Source: Metopolophium dirhodum
Taxonomy: Eukaryota > Arthropoda > Insecta > Hemiptera > Aphididae
Reading direction: 5' to 3'
NCBI RefSeq assembly: GCF_019925205.1
Contig: NC_083563.1
Location: 13,401,228 to 13,465,227 of the forward strand
DNA: 64,000 nucleotides
Of this stretch, positions 27,375 through 40,951 are shown piece by piece. The notes under the pieces were generated by a model, which was not told the DNA's origin, ran no database searches, and worked only from the letters and a program-made list of their open reading frames with translations. Made by a program: the position numbers and the translations under genes. Within the stretch, counting starts at the first letter, position 1. Every line of letters begins with the position of its first letter.

Positions 27375-28559
27375 AATTGTTTATATCATTCTTTAGAGTC
27401 TAAAGACTATACGGAAGACTCTAACCTCTACACGCATCTTATTAATCAACTTGAGTCTTTTTAACAGTAATATTCGTTTTTATATTATTTTATTTCAATT
27501 TCTATTTATGTTTTGAATTACAATATTAACTCAAATAATTTACCAGTGCGAATTGTCCAATGGCGTTAGAAAGCCAATACAACGATATTAGAATACCATT
27601 TCTATATAGGTAGGCGTGATCCTAGACGTAGGACGTGGAAAAAAGGAAGGTTCATGATGGGTGCAGATCTACCAGCGTAGATACGCCACTGGATACACTC
27701 GATTAATATTTCACAGATCTGCGAAGGTGCAACGATACAACGATATATTATTATTATTAAATGAAATCAAAGAAAATATACAATTTAAAAATATATAATA
27801 ACATAGTTTTTCTTTCCGATTTACCTATACCTTCTTTAAGTAGGTTAGTTAATATTAGCAACTTGGTACACCAGATTATATTGTTATGGTTACGTCTTGG
27901 TATAACACGATTATTAAAACATACCTAATATTAATACTGGTACCATTGATTATAAATATACTTAATATAGTAATTATAATCAATGCTAGTTTCTATCTAT
28001 ACATTAATAATTAATGTATAATTTAATATAGAAAAATTATTCCATATTCGTTAATGACCACATTTTTACAATATTTAATGCATTTTATGGTTTTTGGATT
28101 ATCAGTTTTTTTTTAAATCTAGGTTTATGGATTTGTAAAACTTCAGACCAAGATAATCCACAAATATTTTACCAAAAGAGGTGTTGGCTTATTAGTTTTA
28201 GCGTCATTATAATAATAATATTATGCTCTACTTTCCCTAATTTCTTCAGAGTCATCTAAACCATATACCACACCTTTGGTATCACACACATAATCGCATA
28301 TATTATTTTCTATGAGCTATTGGCTAAACCTTGAAATATTTATAGATTTGTGACGTAGACCCTTCCAAACCACGTTTGTCAATACATCATATTAATATTA
28401 TTATCCTATATTCTATAATAATATTGTACTTTGTCGAAGTCGCAGAGGGTCATAATACGTCCTATAGGGTCATAGCTTATCATTATGGTATAATATTCCG
28501 CGCAAGCGCATAACGCCACAATATTATCATCGCGTATTATAATATTATTATACAAACGG
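27375..28559. other. Non-coding stretch
   Basis: I see no gene. A hAT-like right end (GATACGCCACTGG) occurs at about 27680-27692, but a matching left end with a target duplication is not convincing. Confidence 0.5.
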
Positions 28560-29256
28560 CGTGTAATAGTCATTTATTTTAAACGACCGTCGTCGGGGCC
28601 GCGCGCCGACCGACTCGCGATTACGAGACAACGAAAAGAATATAATGTAAAAAAAAAATAACTACGCGAGAACGTATTCACAACCAGATTCAGGTAGGCA
28701 GGCGGCGGCACCTAACCGATAATTTGGCGATCGCCCGGAGCCGCCGGGCGCGCGGTATTCGGAGGAAATGGCGGCGGCGGCGGTGTCAACGGCCTCGCAG
28801 ATAATATGGCGGCGGCCCGTAGGCTTCGCGCATGTTCGCTAAAATAAAAAAAAGCAGTAATAATAATAATAAATAAAATATACACGTATAATGCGTATGA
28901 TATATATATATATATAATGAGTCGGCGTGTACAATAATTTAACGTCGGCGTCGTTTTTTTTCTTCCACTTCTCTCTCGGAACTAGTTTTCGCCGCGCAAA
29001 CGGGTCAAACCGCCGCCGCCTCGCGAAACATCTGTATATATTATGCAAAACGAAATCGGCAGGGCGGCGCACGCAACCGCGCACCGAGTTCCGCCGATCT
29101 CCGACCCGGACGGTAATAACACTGCAGCGTAGTACGACGATATATTATCGTGATATTTTATATTATAATAATACTATATTATGGGTTGTATATTATTATT
29201 ATAAATTCGCCGAAGACGACGACGACCGCAATCGCGACCGCTGGCCCGGATCCTAT
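28560..29256. promoter_or_regulatory. CpG-rich island, possible promoter
   Basis: This is the most GC- and CpG-rich block of the window, with GCCGCGCGCCGACCGAC near 28597 and GCCGCCGGGCGCGCGG near 28740. Two ATGGCGGCGGC motifs occur at about 28769 and 28806; GCCAT is the core bound by Pho/YY1-type proteins. A frame from the first ATG encodes only about 24 residues. TTCAG|GTAGGC near 28690 could be a donor. Longer frames on both strands (28839-29084 minus, 28927-29262 plus) overlap and are probably compositional. A promoter or 5' untranslated region is plausible but has no supporting gene. Confidence 0.3.
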
Positions 29257-29782
29257 GTATAGGGTGTCCACTGTCCGGGATAATGCAGCGCCGAATTGAA
29301 ACGTATTTTCGTTCATTTTCAAAAATTGCATTTTTATTGTGATCATAATAGTAACATCTACGATTTAAGTATGAGAAAAACCAGAAAACCTCATGAACCA
29401 TGGTGAACACTAGTCTAAGCAGCTAACAAATGCTACCCGCAGCTTGAAATTCAGCGCTATATATCCTGGACACCGAAGAACGATCAAAAGTCAATCACAC
29501 ACACACATGGCAGCAATATTAAACTTTTGGTCGGCATTCTGCTGGTTAATATGTTCGACACTTAAAATTTGACATTTCAAAGCAGTAAAGCATCCTTCCC
29601 GAGTGTTTTAAGATCATCCCTGCGGAAACCCAAGCATTTGTTCCAAATACAGCTGGTGCTGTGGTATTATGGTTTTTTCATACTTATTACTTATTACAAT
29701 CAAAATAATTGATTTTTGAAAAAAATGCATGTGTGTCCTATCGCGTTTTCTAGTTTGGCGCTATGTCCCGAACACCCTGTAT
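29257..29782 (+). mobile_element. Inverted-repeat MITE with AGGGTGT ends
   Basis: A 518-bp segment (29261-29778) begins AGGGTGTCCACTGTCCGGGA. Read from its right end in reverse complement it begins AGGGTGTTCGGGACATAGCG. Allowing a small insertion in the left arm, the ends pair through AGGGTGTYC, GGGA and AGCGCC. GTAT occurs immediately outside both ends (29257-29260 and 29779-29782), a possible 4-bp target duplication. A third copy of the terminal motif lies inside at 29448-29474 in inverted orientation to the left end. The structure may therefore be nested or a shorter element (29261-29474) with an added end. It has no transposase; the superfamily is not assigned. Confidence 0.65.
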
Positions 29783-31840
29783 TGCGACGGAGATTCGGGA
29801 TGATGAATATATTGTGCAGCGTATAGTCTTACATGTTATAATATTATTATTATTGTTTCGTGTAAACGCCTCTCTCGCCGCGACGCAAACGCGTTATTAT
29901 TTCCGTGTAACGCATATTATGTACGAATTTATAATACAAGAGGTTAGCAGCAGGTACCTATCTATATAATATTATAGTATTAATAATACCCATGTGTGCA
30001 CAGAAAACCGCCGCCGCGAGCCTCGTTTCGTATTCCGAACTGCAGTTGCCATTTCGGGCGTAATCGACCGCACGATAGCGGACGGAATAGGTAGGTAGTA
30101 AAAAAAAAAACCGGCTCGTACCGCAAAATTTTCTAGAAACATTTTGCCGGCGGACGTTTCGTCGCGTTCGCTGTCGTTGCCCCCAAATAATCATACGTGC
30201 TAATAAAGATGTGAGCTCGGTAAATTTACGCACATCGTATAGAAGTTTTTTTATACCGTTGTAAAATTCGAGTGACCCCCTCATTGTAAATGTTTTTTTG
30301 CAAACACAATACCTATGACTGAGGTATACCTCCTACTGTTGTACTATTTCGATAGTCTTATTAAGACCCCTGTATATATATGCAGACATATTGTCTTTAG
30401 TGTTATTGCATATTTTGAAAAAGTAAACACAATATAATATTATGTGAGATCAATAATATCGTTATTTATTTTTACGGTTTGGTTAATATATTTAATATAT
30501 TTTTTATTGTTATTACTTATCACTAATGATTATAAATTATAACCATTAACTAATTCAAATCAAGACAACAATTTAAGGAATAAGTTAGATATACCTAACT
30601 GTGTTGACGCACAAAAAAAAATGATTTATAAAATATACCAATTTACCGGATTTCACCAGTAAATTTCCAGGTAAATTTCACATCCCTGATGCCAGTTTAT
30701 CGGGGTTTCGATTCCGTAAAAATTTGCTTGCACAAGCTAATTTATTTTTCACGTTAATTGTATACGGCAATTGCACATTTGCACGCACCACTGCTGCAGC
30801 AAGGAACTTAACATTGTTATATAGGTACGTGCGTTCCCATGACGACGATACCTGCACGCACTAGCCACACACGTCATCGTTGTTATAACGTCGAATAAAT
30901 TGCAAAACAATTATATTACAGCGACTTTTTTTTTACATTTCACTTTTTTACCCCTATTACCGTTTGCCGCCCCCGTTTTATCATCGTCCATCGTACGTTT
31001 CGACTGGATTATTCGTCTCGAAAAACCGACTTTACCACGTGTCAGATTTCGCCACTTACAGGGTGTCGTACAACGTTTAAATTATATATGATTGTGTTAA
31101 AACAATTGAAACAAGTTTGGATGTATACGGACAGATTTGTATTTTTACTGGTAAATAAAATAACTCAAACTACAATCAGTAAGAAAGCGGGTGTCCATGG
31201 ACATCAAACCGAGTTTTAACACCACATCATAATATTATTATAAACTACTAATTAATTAGTTATCATGTGCCTTGCGGCTCGCCACTTCAAGAATCAAGAC
31301 TGACAAATCTGGCGCATATAATAGGTATACCATAAACGGTATACCGTTTAAGTTGGACTTTTAAAATATTTACACGAGTTAACCGGCAACCGCTCGTTTA
31401 TAAGCGAACAATCTACGATGGGTATACCTATATGTCATAGAACTCATATGTAACGAAATCCAATATAATACACGTTTTTTTTTTTTTTTTGTCGCTCTCG
31501 TCTTGAATAATATATATCGATCAACCAAAACCTATACGTACCTATATGCCTACTTCGAGACTGTGTAAGTCTAATAGGTAATAACTGCAAAAATTGAAGA
31601 AAATTATCGACAGGGGGACAGACACGGTTATAGACACCCTATACATATTATATACCTGCCTACCGTATATCATTATAAACCCATACTATATCGACTTGTA
31701 CCATTTAGAAACCACTTGGTTCCGTGCGCGTGTTATTATTTTCGGCAGCACCTCATACATATTTATTATTGGTTTCGAACGTTTGTGTTGTACGCGCATG
31801 GAGTATATAGCTGGGTTGGGCACAAAATAACGCACGGCAC
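29783..31840. other. Mixed GC-rich and AT-rich stretch without clear gene
   Basis: The block 29783-30290 is GC-richer. A minus-strand frame at 29958-30284 (108 codons) ends in an Ala-rich segment but has no recognised domain or splice context. From 30300 to 31840 I see no gene. TTACAGGGTGT at 31056-31066 recurs at 40642 and 56384. Confidence 0.5.
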
Positions 31841-31846
31841 ACATAT

Positions 31847-31850
<4 letters not shown>

Positions 31851-31926
<76 letters not shown>

Positions 31927-31936
31927 TGTGTGTGCG
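31851..31936 (+). repeat. (TG)n microsatellite, about 36 pure units
   Basis: Pure TG repeats run from 31851 to about 31922, then continue interrupted (TTTGTGTGTGTGCGCG) to 31936. Frames crossing it read as Val-Cys or Thr-His polymers and are not genes. At this length the tract is expected to be polymorphic and can adopt Z-DNA. Confidence 0.98.
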
Positions 31937-31939
31937 CGT

Positions 31940-34900
31940 TGTATTTCATTGTCGGGTACGAAATAGTATTCTGCATAATGTTTCGTTCCTTTCAGGCGGT
32001 TATTTCGCGTCGCAAGTTATTCAAAAAATAATTATTTCCCATCGATACAGTTAAATATTCAACATTGTTGTTTTTCGTATACCTACCTGCCTATTGATAG
32101 TTTGTGGTAAAAACACGCTTCGTCGGAATTTGAATACGCACGGCTTTTTTTTTTCCTTTTGTATTTCGTTTTCGAACCCGTTCCGTTCCTTAAAACAAAT
32201 ATTGTGTGTTTAAATTTATTATTACTATTATTATTATTATTATTCATTAGGCCAAGAAAATTATAAATACAATAGAGGAACATTAGCTGGAAATTATTTT
32301 GCGTATATATTTTAAAGTTTATACGTTCGTGTCATTATTATAGTATAATATGTTGCACAACGCACGCACACTGCAATATACTCGAGATCTTTTCATAATA
32401 TTTATATATTATATTAGTATCTCTCACGTGTGTATCGCTCCAAACGTTACGAAAATGTTAAGAGTTGACCAGTTTTTGGTTGTTTCCGAACCCCTGGTGT
32501 TTTTCATCTATATATATTATATTATAATTTTTACTTTTTTTCCATAAATAAAAAAATTAAAAAACTAAAAAAATAAATAGATAAATTGATAATTGTGTGC
32601 GCAATATAAAGAGAAAAAACACTTATTCATGGATACGCACAAAGAAAGTTGAGAACAATTATAATATACCAATATCTATACATTTCAATTATTTCTTACC
32701 TATATGCTGTTTGTTTTGTATATACATTGCAGCAGTCGTGTTGGTTTAAGGTTTAAACACAAAGTAAATAATATATTGTTAAAATAATACGCGGTTTATG
32801 AAAATGTGTGATAGATACCTTATAATGTATTATATAGGCATGTACCCAAGAATTTATTGTACCTATTTTTTTTTCATCCTAAAAACATCGATGCGTGTAT
32901 TATGATTTACATAGGATTTAATACGATTTTAAAAATACGATACACCGTTAGTTTATTTATGACGAGATAAGAAACGTATTAATTTATTTCATAATTTCTC
33001 TATACACCATTATAATGCTTCTCCGCGATGTTTCGTAAATCGTATATTATATATTATTATAATGTGTCATCGTTATAATAATAATAATTGCTTGACTAGG
33101 TATAACATGCACGTCGAATTCACACATTTCTCGCATTAGAACTCGACTTTCGGGATAATTTCTATTAAACAAATACAAATAATAAAAAAAAGATACCACT
33201 CGTCAGTTATCACTTAATTTAGTGAATCGTTAAGAGTGCGACGTACATGTATTCTTGTTAGGCAATTCATCAAAACAATAATCATCATTATATAATATAT
33301 ATATATATGATTTTCATTCACACGCATCATTCTCGAAACACCTGCTGGGTTGCCATTTAATAACGCTAAAATCGTGTTCCTGCATTATATTATATCATAT
33401 CGACACCACCTACCAACCTATCTATATAATAATATAGTATATTTTACATTAGGTGTATGTACTATGTATACTGCACCGGTTCCTTGCGGGAAAAATGTTA
33501 ATTTCTATCATATGTACTTACATTATAATATAATGATTTACCCGTCGATGATAATATTATATAAATGCGCCCTTTTGAGTAAATTACCGCAATATACTAC
33601 CTATATAATACTATAGTATATAATATAGTACCTTCCTATATAAAGTTACCCTTCTCGGCGATATTTTTGACGTCGTATATTATGTAGGTATATAATAATA
33701 ATAATATTATTTGTATCGTTTACCGCGCCGTCGTCAGCCCCCCACGTTTAGGAAATTATACGTTTCGTCGGGCGAATATTATTATAAACGGACAGCCGAA
33801 GGCGTGTTCTAATCGAGTGGGAAGTCGTATACAGTTTTTTTCCTCCACGAAAACACGTGTACACATAATAATAATATTTTCCCCGAGTCGTACCGCGGCG
33901 TTTATATGATATAATAAACGCGTATACATATGCATACGATGTCGGTTGGAATAGGTCACAATATTATCTAATATTACAATTTTTTCCCTATACCCGTGGT
34001 ATATATTATAAATTGTAAATACAATATCGGTATAAGGTACATCAGGGGGCAGTTCTTGAGCGAGTGGGAGGGGGGGCCGATGGGGACCATGCCCTGGCGT
34101 TGCGCTCAAAAAACCTTGCATAAATTGGTAAATTGCATTACACGTGCATCGTGCATGAAACTTTTTTTAATCATTAAATTTTAGGATATATAGTATTATT
34201 CTCTAATCTCTTACACACTATAAAATATACACAATAATATTTAATATGTATTTATCTTACAAACATTTATCAGCTATCGCCCATCGATTAGCTAAATTTA
34301 TTGCAGTACGTTAACTAATCAATGATCATTATAATCAGTAATGAATAATGCTTGTCTCCATTGGTTATTAATGGTTTTAAGTTTATTTCTGATATGGAAT
34401 GATATAGAATTGTAGAAACATTTTATGGATTTACAGATGTTATACTAACAGATACGAATAGTCAGGATATAAATGGTAATTTGGTATCGATTTGTTTCAC
34501 GAATTAAAAACATTTTGTCAAACACCAAATAAAAAAAAAATCTTCTTAAGAATGTCTCGATGTTCTGAATATTGACCTGTTATTAATTTCCCGATATTTC
34601 TTTATAGCTTTAATTATCATCATATATTTTCTATTGTTTCTGCTTAAATCATTTTTTTGTGGTATTTATTAAATTTATACAAATATACCAAACAGTGAAC
34701 ACAGCATTTAAATTATTTTTTTTTTGAAAAATGTTTGACCATGTGACGATTTAAACTAAGTTTAAAATAGTTACCCAAATATATACATTTTTTTGATTCA
34801 AATCGTTGTGCAGACGATTAAAAAATATGTGTCTTGAACGTTGTTGGGGTAGAAGTAAGTGTAGAACTGCAAATAGGTCGCACAGTGATGTTTTGTTGCT

Positions 34901-35237
34901 AGCCTCACAAATCTTAAGGTCCTAAGCCCCTATAGTGCAGTGGCACATAATATAAAGATTTAATTTTTTTTTTAGCGGGTGGGTGGAGGGAGATTATAGA
35001 AATCTTGAGTCGGGATTTTTGACAGTATATAATTAATAATAATAATTGTACACACATTTTATTTTAAGGGGGAGGTTGAACCCCTAGCACCCCATCCCAT
35101 TTGTATACTTCAATGTCCTTAAGTCTATAACCAATGTCTTCGTTTGTTTCCTATATTCTACGCTATAACCTAAAATGCGTAAGAGGTACATGAAACTGTT
35201 GTTTGGATTTTTGTACTGAAATATCGACGAACGAAAA
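31940..35237. other. Non-coding stretch
   Basis: I see no supported gene. The minus frame 33756-34121 (121 codons) starts in a Pro-rich segment from a G-rich patch and has no recognised domain. A G-rich patch (GGGAGGGGGGGCCGATGGGG) at about 34066 and purine or pyrimidine runs at 34970-35090 may be worn transposon ends. Several AT-rich frames are dismissed. Confidence 0.5.
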
Positions 35238-35271
35238 CCACGGTTATCTACTCCTTAGTAGATAACCGTGG
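35238..35271. repeat. Perfect 15-bp hairpin, 4-base loop
   Basis: CCACGGTTATCTACT (35238-35252), CCTT loop, AGTAGATAACCGTGG (35257-35271) is a perfect inverted repeat with a tight loop. It has a mixed composition unlike the AT runs around it. It could be the centre of a small palindromic element or a cruciform-prone site. There is no T-run as in a bacterial terminator and no adjacent gene. Confidence 0.9.
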
Positions 35272-37985
35272 CCAAAACATTTGAGAAACAGATGATTTAA
35301 GTATATAGGTATACATGATACATCGGCACATCGCGTCCTCCAAGTATAAAAACACTTTACTCGTGTGCGTATATCTCTCGTTTTTTAATAGTTATTTGAG
35401 TATATCGACTTGATAATATCGTCTACCCAAGTCGGACCAGACAGCGTTTTAAATTTAATCACCGAATCTATGTTATACCTTATATATTCTTTACACTACA
35501 AAATGATATACTACACGGTTTTTTTTTTTTTAATATTACCTATATACAGAGACACAGAGTACTCGAGTTCTGTAGACTATAAAATACGTCGTTCGTACAA
35601 GCTGTTGTTAAATTTTTAGTTTCGAGTGTCATGGTTATATCTTATATAATATTGAAACCTCACAGGGTCGCGAGTTATTTCGGTACTCATGCCTGGTCTC
35701 TCTATATAAGCTATATTATAGACTATTTGGCTGGTCCTGATTATTGATTACAACAAATTAATTGAAACTTAAACTAATCAGTGAACGTATCAATTTGTCG
35801 TAAATAATAAACCCCTAAAACAATTTATATATTAGTTGGAGTTATCAAGTTTTTAAACGGTGTATGTGTGTACCAGCTAATATATAATTATTTACGTCAA
35901 ATAATAAATGCATTGGAGAAAATCCAAGACCCCACTTGCAGGGTGTGTTGAGGAACCCTTCATAATATTTCGTCGAGACACGCCTATGCTACTGAACAAT
36001 TATTAATATTTGTTTCTTGAAATTCTTATATAGCTTTTAATCATACACAAATAGTGGAACAATGATGTTTTCTGTTAAAAACTATTTAACAACGCGAATA
36101 CTATACCGTTATTCATTTCGTCAGTTATTGAGTGTATAATCGAAAATTATAAATAGGTCAAAACTACACGTTTATAATTATTTTTATTATTTCGAAAAAG
36201 AACATTGTGCGTATGCAGATTATAATATGTTTTAGCAAACGTAAAATGACAAAACCAGGGTTTGAATTTTAGTTACCTAGATAAAATATAAATTAGAATC
36301 ATACCTAAATTATAATAATTTAAATCAATGCTTCAGATAATATTATTATGTTATTGTTTGAGATTAAAAAACACACATTTTTTACTTCTTTAATAGCCGT
36401 TTTACATGTCAATAAATGTTCTTATAAAGATTAAGAAAACTATTAATAACTCTTAAACGGTTGTATAAAATTGTTATGATTAAATTATAATCAAGGTTGT
36501 TACATATTATGGCATACAGTAATATGCGTTGCTATAAAAATGCATATTTTTCATAAAAGGTATCGTGGATACAAATAAATCGACGTCTTCTCCTGCGGCG
36601 GTGTATTACAGTGCATTGTGCATAACAATAATATTCAGCCATATAGTCTACATTGTGTATCTATATATTCTATATATTATACCTAAGCCTATATGGCTCT
36701 GTATATGATCTACAGATGCCGACAAATAGAGCGGTTACCTGCGTGTGAAGAAATGATCCCGATTTCTTTGAACGTCATATTATTATTATACATATAGGTA
36801 CAGTCGTACAGAATAATATAGCGAAACGAACAATATTATTAGTACTATATATATTTAGAAATATCTCCTTTATTATTTATCCTTAATATTCGGCTTTCAA
36901 TGACCCAAAACGCGCCGTCGACCGTTTTTCCAATGACGCAATACGGATGACACGCAAACAATATAAAAGAAAAAAAAAATCCGCTTGACCCTCACACCGG
37001 GGTTAGAGTGAAAAAATTTGTTATAAACACAAATAAAATCGGTCGCCGACAATGCGGGGGACAATCTTTTTTCCTCTTATTTTTTCCCACCGCACTCCGT
37101 GTGTCCAACGATTTCGCTCGACACAAACCAATAAATTCACCATCCACTCGTCCTTCGACCATTATTATCCGGCCAAAAAGGGTTTCTCGGCGGACCTAAA
37201 TTATATTGCATTTCTACAAAATGTCACGAAATGTACGGGACCGTGCACCACGTGTCATCGGCGGTAGTGCACATTGCGTATACGTATTTATGTGTACAGC
37301 GTGCGAGTATATTATACTATATGTGTATGACGACTGCTACAAAGCGACAATAGTAGGTGGCACACGTGATTTATTGGACCCTTAACCCTTCTCGACCGAA
37401 TAATAATTCGCCGTGAAAATGAGCTGCGCCCTGTTTCCATGTCGTGTATACGCATGTATATATACATATTACATATAAGTGCCAGTATGTGCATTATATT
37501 ATATGAATATGATGTGCAATACAAATATATACAATAAAACCCGATAAATTATATACTTCACAGTCCACAATACGCGTCGTGTACACAAAATGATGCATAC
37601 TTACGCGGATTGGGCGCAAGCGAGTTCGATGGTGCATTCAAAATCCGTTTAACGGATTCAATTCATCTACTGACTGCTGCATGCAGTATAATAATATTAT
37701 TGCCAAGACGAGACCTCTATTATGCTCGTCGTGTTAGTACAATATATATATATATACGGTCGACAGTCGAGCACATATGTATATAGTCCACTGTTCAAAT
37801 TCTATATAGAGACCGGAAACGAATTCTCCACACCGGAAAATCTGTACGAAAACCTAACCTAATAGTTATAGTTGGAGCCTTAGAAAATGTAATTTATTTA
37901 GGTAAATGTAGGTATAGGTTAATCTAATGTTAATAATTAATTAATGCAAGCTAATAAGTAATAACCATGGACAGTTGGGACTGTT
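35272..37985. other. Non-coding stretch
   Basis: I see no supported gene. GACACGCCTATGCTACTG at about 35978-35995 resembles the right end of the hAT-like family, without a left partner. A GC-richer patch at 36900-37270 has overlapping plus frames. One (37052-37267) ends in a Cys-containing tail, but no strong acceptor precedes it. Confidence 0.5.
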
Positions 37986-37990
37986 GGGAG

Positions 37991-38248
37991 TTATTCGTTT
38001 CCGCCAAAACAAAATGTTAATTTCCGCCAAAGTGAAAAAAGAAATAAAGAAATAAAGATGTTTAAAAATATATTAATATTACGTTGTGATTTGAAGAACC
38101 GTTCCAACTTGAAATGTGCATGGAATGATTCGAAATTGTTTGTTGTTCTGCGTAAACTATCACTGAAATTAGTCCACACTGTGGGTAGAAGCGTAGGTAC
38201 TATTTTCGGAAATATATTTTTTAGAATACTATTGAACAGTAATTGCAT
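37991..38248 (-). pseudogene. MULE-type transposase-like C-terminal fragment
   Basis: A minus-strand frame of 85 codons starts at ATG (38246-38248). It contains PTVWTNFSDSLRRTTNNFES, followed by FHAHF and NINIFLNIF about 20 residues later. A Trp about ten residues before an RTTNN.ESFH box, then a segment like NI..FL, resembles the region after the catalytic domain in Mutator-like transposases and related insect MULE-derived proteins. This is recognition by motif only. Catalytic-core residues, the N-terminal part and terminal repeats are not seen, so it is called a decayed fragment. The last residues are low-complexity and probably outside the homologous region. TTTCCGCCAAA occurs twice at about 37998-38030, at the downstream side. 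Confidence 0.5.
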
Positions 38249-38259
38249 AAAACTATGAC

Positions 38260-40860
38260 TATGTAGAGGTTCTCAAATCTCAAACTATAATTTTAGAAGA
38301 AAAATTATTTGGTGGAAACAAAAATTTAGGTTTTGGTTGAAGCAATGTGCACGCCGCCAGTGCATTGTTGCTCAAAAAAAAATAAAATATTATTGTGCCA
38401 ATTAATCACGCACGTGATCGAGTAAACTGGTAAAATGTATTGTTGAAAGTCGCTTACACTATGGAATGTGAGAGAGAGAGATCGTATTGCTATTTGGTAT
38501 TTAGCATAATTTTGCACGTTCGATGTTGTCCGATAGAAAATATATGTGAGTCATATGCATATATTACAATACAATTAGATTATATCAATAAATTGATTAG
38601 CGGATTTATTAGTATAGCCTTATAATACCGGCGCATTTAACAATAATTGCATAAATATTTTAAAAGACACCGAATTATAAACATGTAAAAAACAAAACTA
38701 AATATTGTAATTTACTACGTCACGTTTATACAGACAATATATCAATATATCAATATATGTATATAATATCTAGGTATGTAATTAATTTGGTAAAGACGTA
38801 ATCTGAAATACAATTCATAAATTGCTAGGAGTTCTAATTGTCATTTTCGCCGAACCGTGGCCTAAAAAGAACTGAAAAAAGAGATTGGCGTGTCACAGTG
38901 TCTGTAATACATTAAACCCATATTTTTTCTTTAGACACTTGTATCCATTTGGCTTTTTTTTATTACATCATAATATGCATATTAGGTATATTCTTGAACA
39001 GTTTCTTCTGTAATTTCAATGCCAGTGTATGTTTCTCTGCAACAGACTTGTTTAGCTATATTTTAAACCGATTGCCGACACATGCATAATATATTGTGCA
39101 TAGTATAACGGGACCTTTTGAAAAACGAAAATGTCAAAATCTTGTTTGTATGGCACAATATTACCTAAATATAATAAACGTGCGCTTATTGTATACTTTG
39201 GCCTTTATTTGTGCGTTCATAAATCGTATACAGACAATGTGACATTGTCTGATAAACATTTGACCAACATATTATGTAGGATCAATCGATGTAATTGACT
39301 CATTGGGTCACACAGGGTTAGCCTAAACATTCAAAACAAAAACAATTTTAAATGACGGACTTGACTGAGGTCAGTATTATGCGTAAGAAGGTTCTAAATT
39401 AAATACGTTTGAAATGTTCCATTTGTTCTCTGTAATCAAAACAAAACGAGGCATAACAATAATATTATAATTGTTGCTATAAAAAAACCATTTGTTCGTA
39501 GAATGAAAAACGTATTTTTTTGCAATTACGCATTGTCTATCGCATACATACGATACCCTAAACGTGGCCTCTCCACATGTGTTTGAAATTAGAAAAAACA
39601 ATACGATTAATATTCTAGCTTGTTGTAATTACGGTTTATTGATTGTGTGTTCTATAGAGATCAATACACATGACGTTATTTGCACAATTGCGTTCGGACT
39701 CTTGTATGCGTGTCTCCAATAATGATAATTTTTCTTATTACGTTGCGGAAAAATGACGAAAGTTTGTACATAGGTATGCTATACAGACGCTCTTACTATC
39801 GGACATTTGTGATTATGACCTAGATGTATATTTCCTCAGGCTTCCGTATTTCTCCTCACGACCTCGCATCTATTACAAAGTCACAATTCGCCGATATTTG
39901 TGCCATAAAATCGTTACCATATAATATATTTTTTTTAGCATTCCGACGGGTTCTCTGTTGAATATTTTTATAGTTTACTGTAGTTACAGTGCCTATAATT
40001 ATTAATGTTTCACCGTTTCAGTTTAAGACATTCTAAACAGCTGAAGAAACGCAATAAATAGAGAGAGAAAAATACGAATACAAATTTGATTGCGTGTATT
40101 ATTATGTGTCACATATTTTATTATATATTCGTACATTCTAATAAATTGTTTGTATCGAGTGTATAAGTGAGTACTATTATAGGACTTGGACACTTCTTCG
40201 GAAAAACAAAAATACGTTCACGTCATCGCAATTTATATATATACTTATAGCGTGTACGCGTAGTATATTTACACTTGTTGCCTGTCAGATTATATTTTGA
40301 CGATTTTAATCGTCTTAAATGTGTGATGGGTTCAAGTTTCGTATAATAAATTGTGTACACAAATTGTACTACTTTTGTGGTAAACGTTGTGTGCCGAGGG
40401 CCATCATGCAGTATAATCAAGTCACATATTTTACGTACTACGATACAAGTCGAGTATATACTTTAAACAGATCGTTTGCAGCTGTGTATATATAATAAAA
40501 CGAAGGGGTTCATTTTAGCACATGTGTATGCATTTTAGCTGACGGAAAAGCGAAAAAAGATGTTCAAAATTTAGTCTACGACTGTGTAAGTGATAAATAT
40601 AGTATGAGGTAAAACTTGAATCGCTATTCAAATTAAAAGACTTACAGGGTGTGTACCAGTAGAAATAATGGTTTTTTGACGGTTGTATACGGTATTTTTA
40701 TAGGATCGTTATAAAGTGATGGCAAATAACTCAAACGAGTTAAATAACAGAGTTGTAAAATTAAAAAGTAATTTTATTGCTGAATGTTTGATGTACTAAA
40801 CACGTACTGCTATATATATTTATTATTTTTATTAGCTTAAAATATATATGTTGGATATTC
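38260..40860. other. Non-coding stretch
   Basis: I see no supported gene. Short minus frames at 39377-39601 and 40223-40420 have mixed composition but no splice context. TTACAGGGTGT occurs at 40642-40652. Confidence 0.5.
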
Positions 40861-40951
40861 TGTGTTTTCATTTTATTATTATTAAGATTTAAACATATTA
40901 TTGTATACTATTAATACACGTAAAGTAAAAATTAAAAAGGTGTCAACAATT

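Noticed and set aside
27320..27700. hAT element bounded by CTAGCGGCGTGTAT and GATACGCCACTGG
   Set aside because: The right end is hAT-like, but the left end and the proposed flanking duplication (GCATCACT against GATACACT) match at only five of eight positions.
31686..32054. ORFs of 96 and 112 codons across the TG tract
   Set aside because: They are translations of a dinucleotide repeat (Val-Cys, Thr-His).
33756..34121. 121-codon minus-strand ORF
   Set aside because: The Pro-rich start comes from a G-rich patch and the rest is AT-driven; no splice or domain support.
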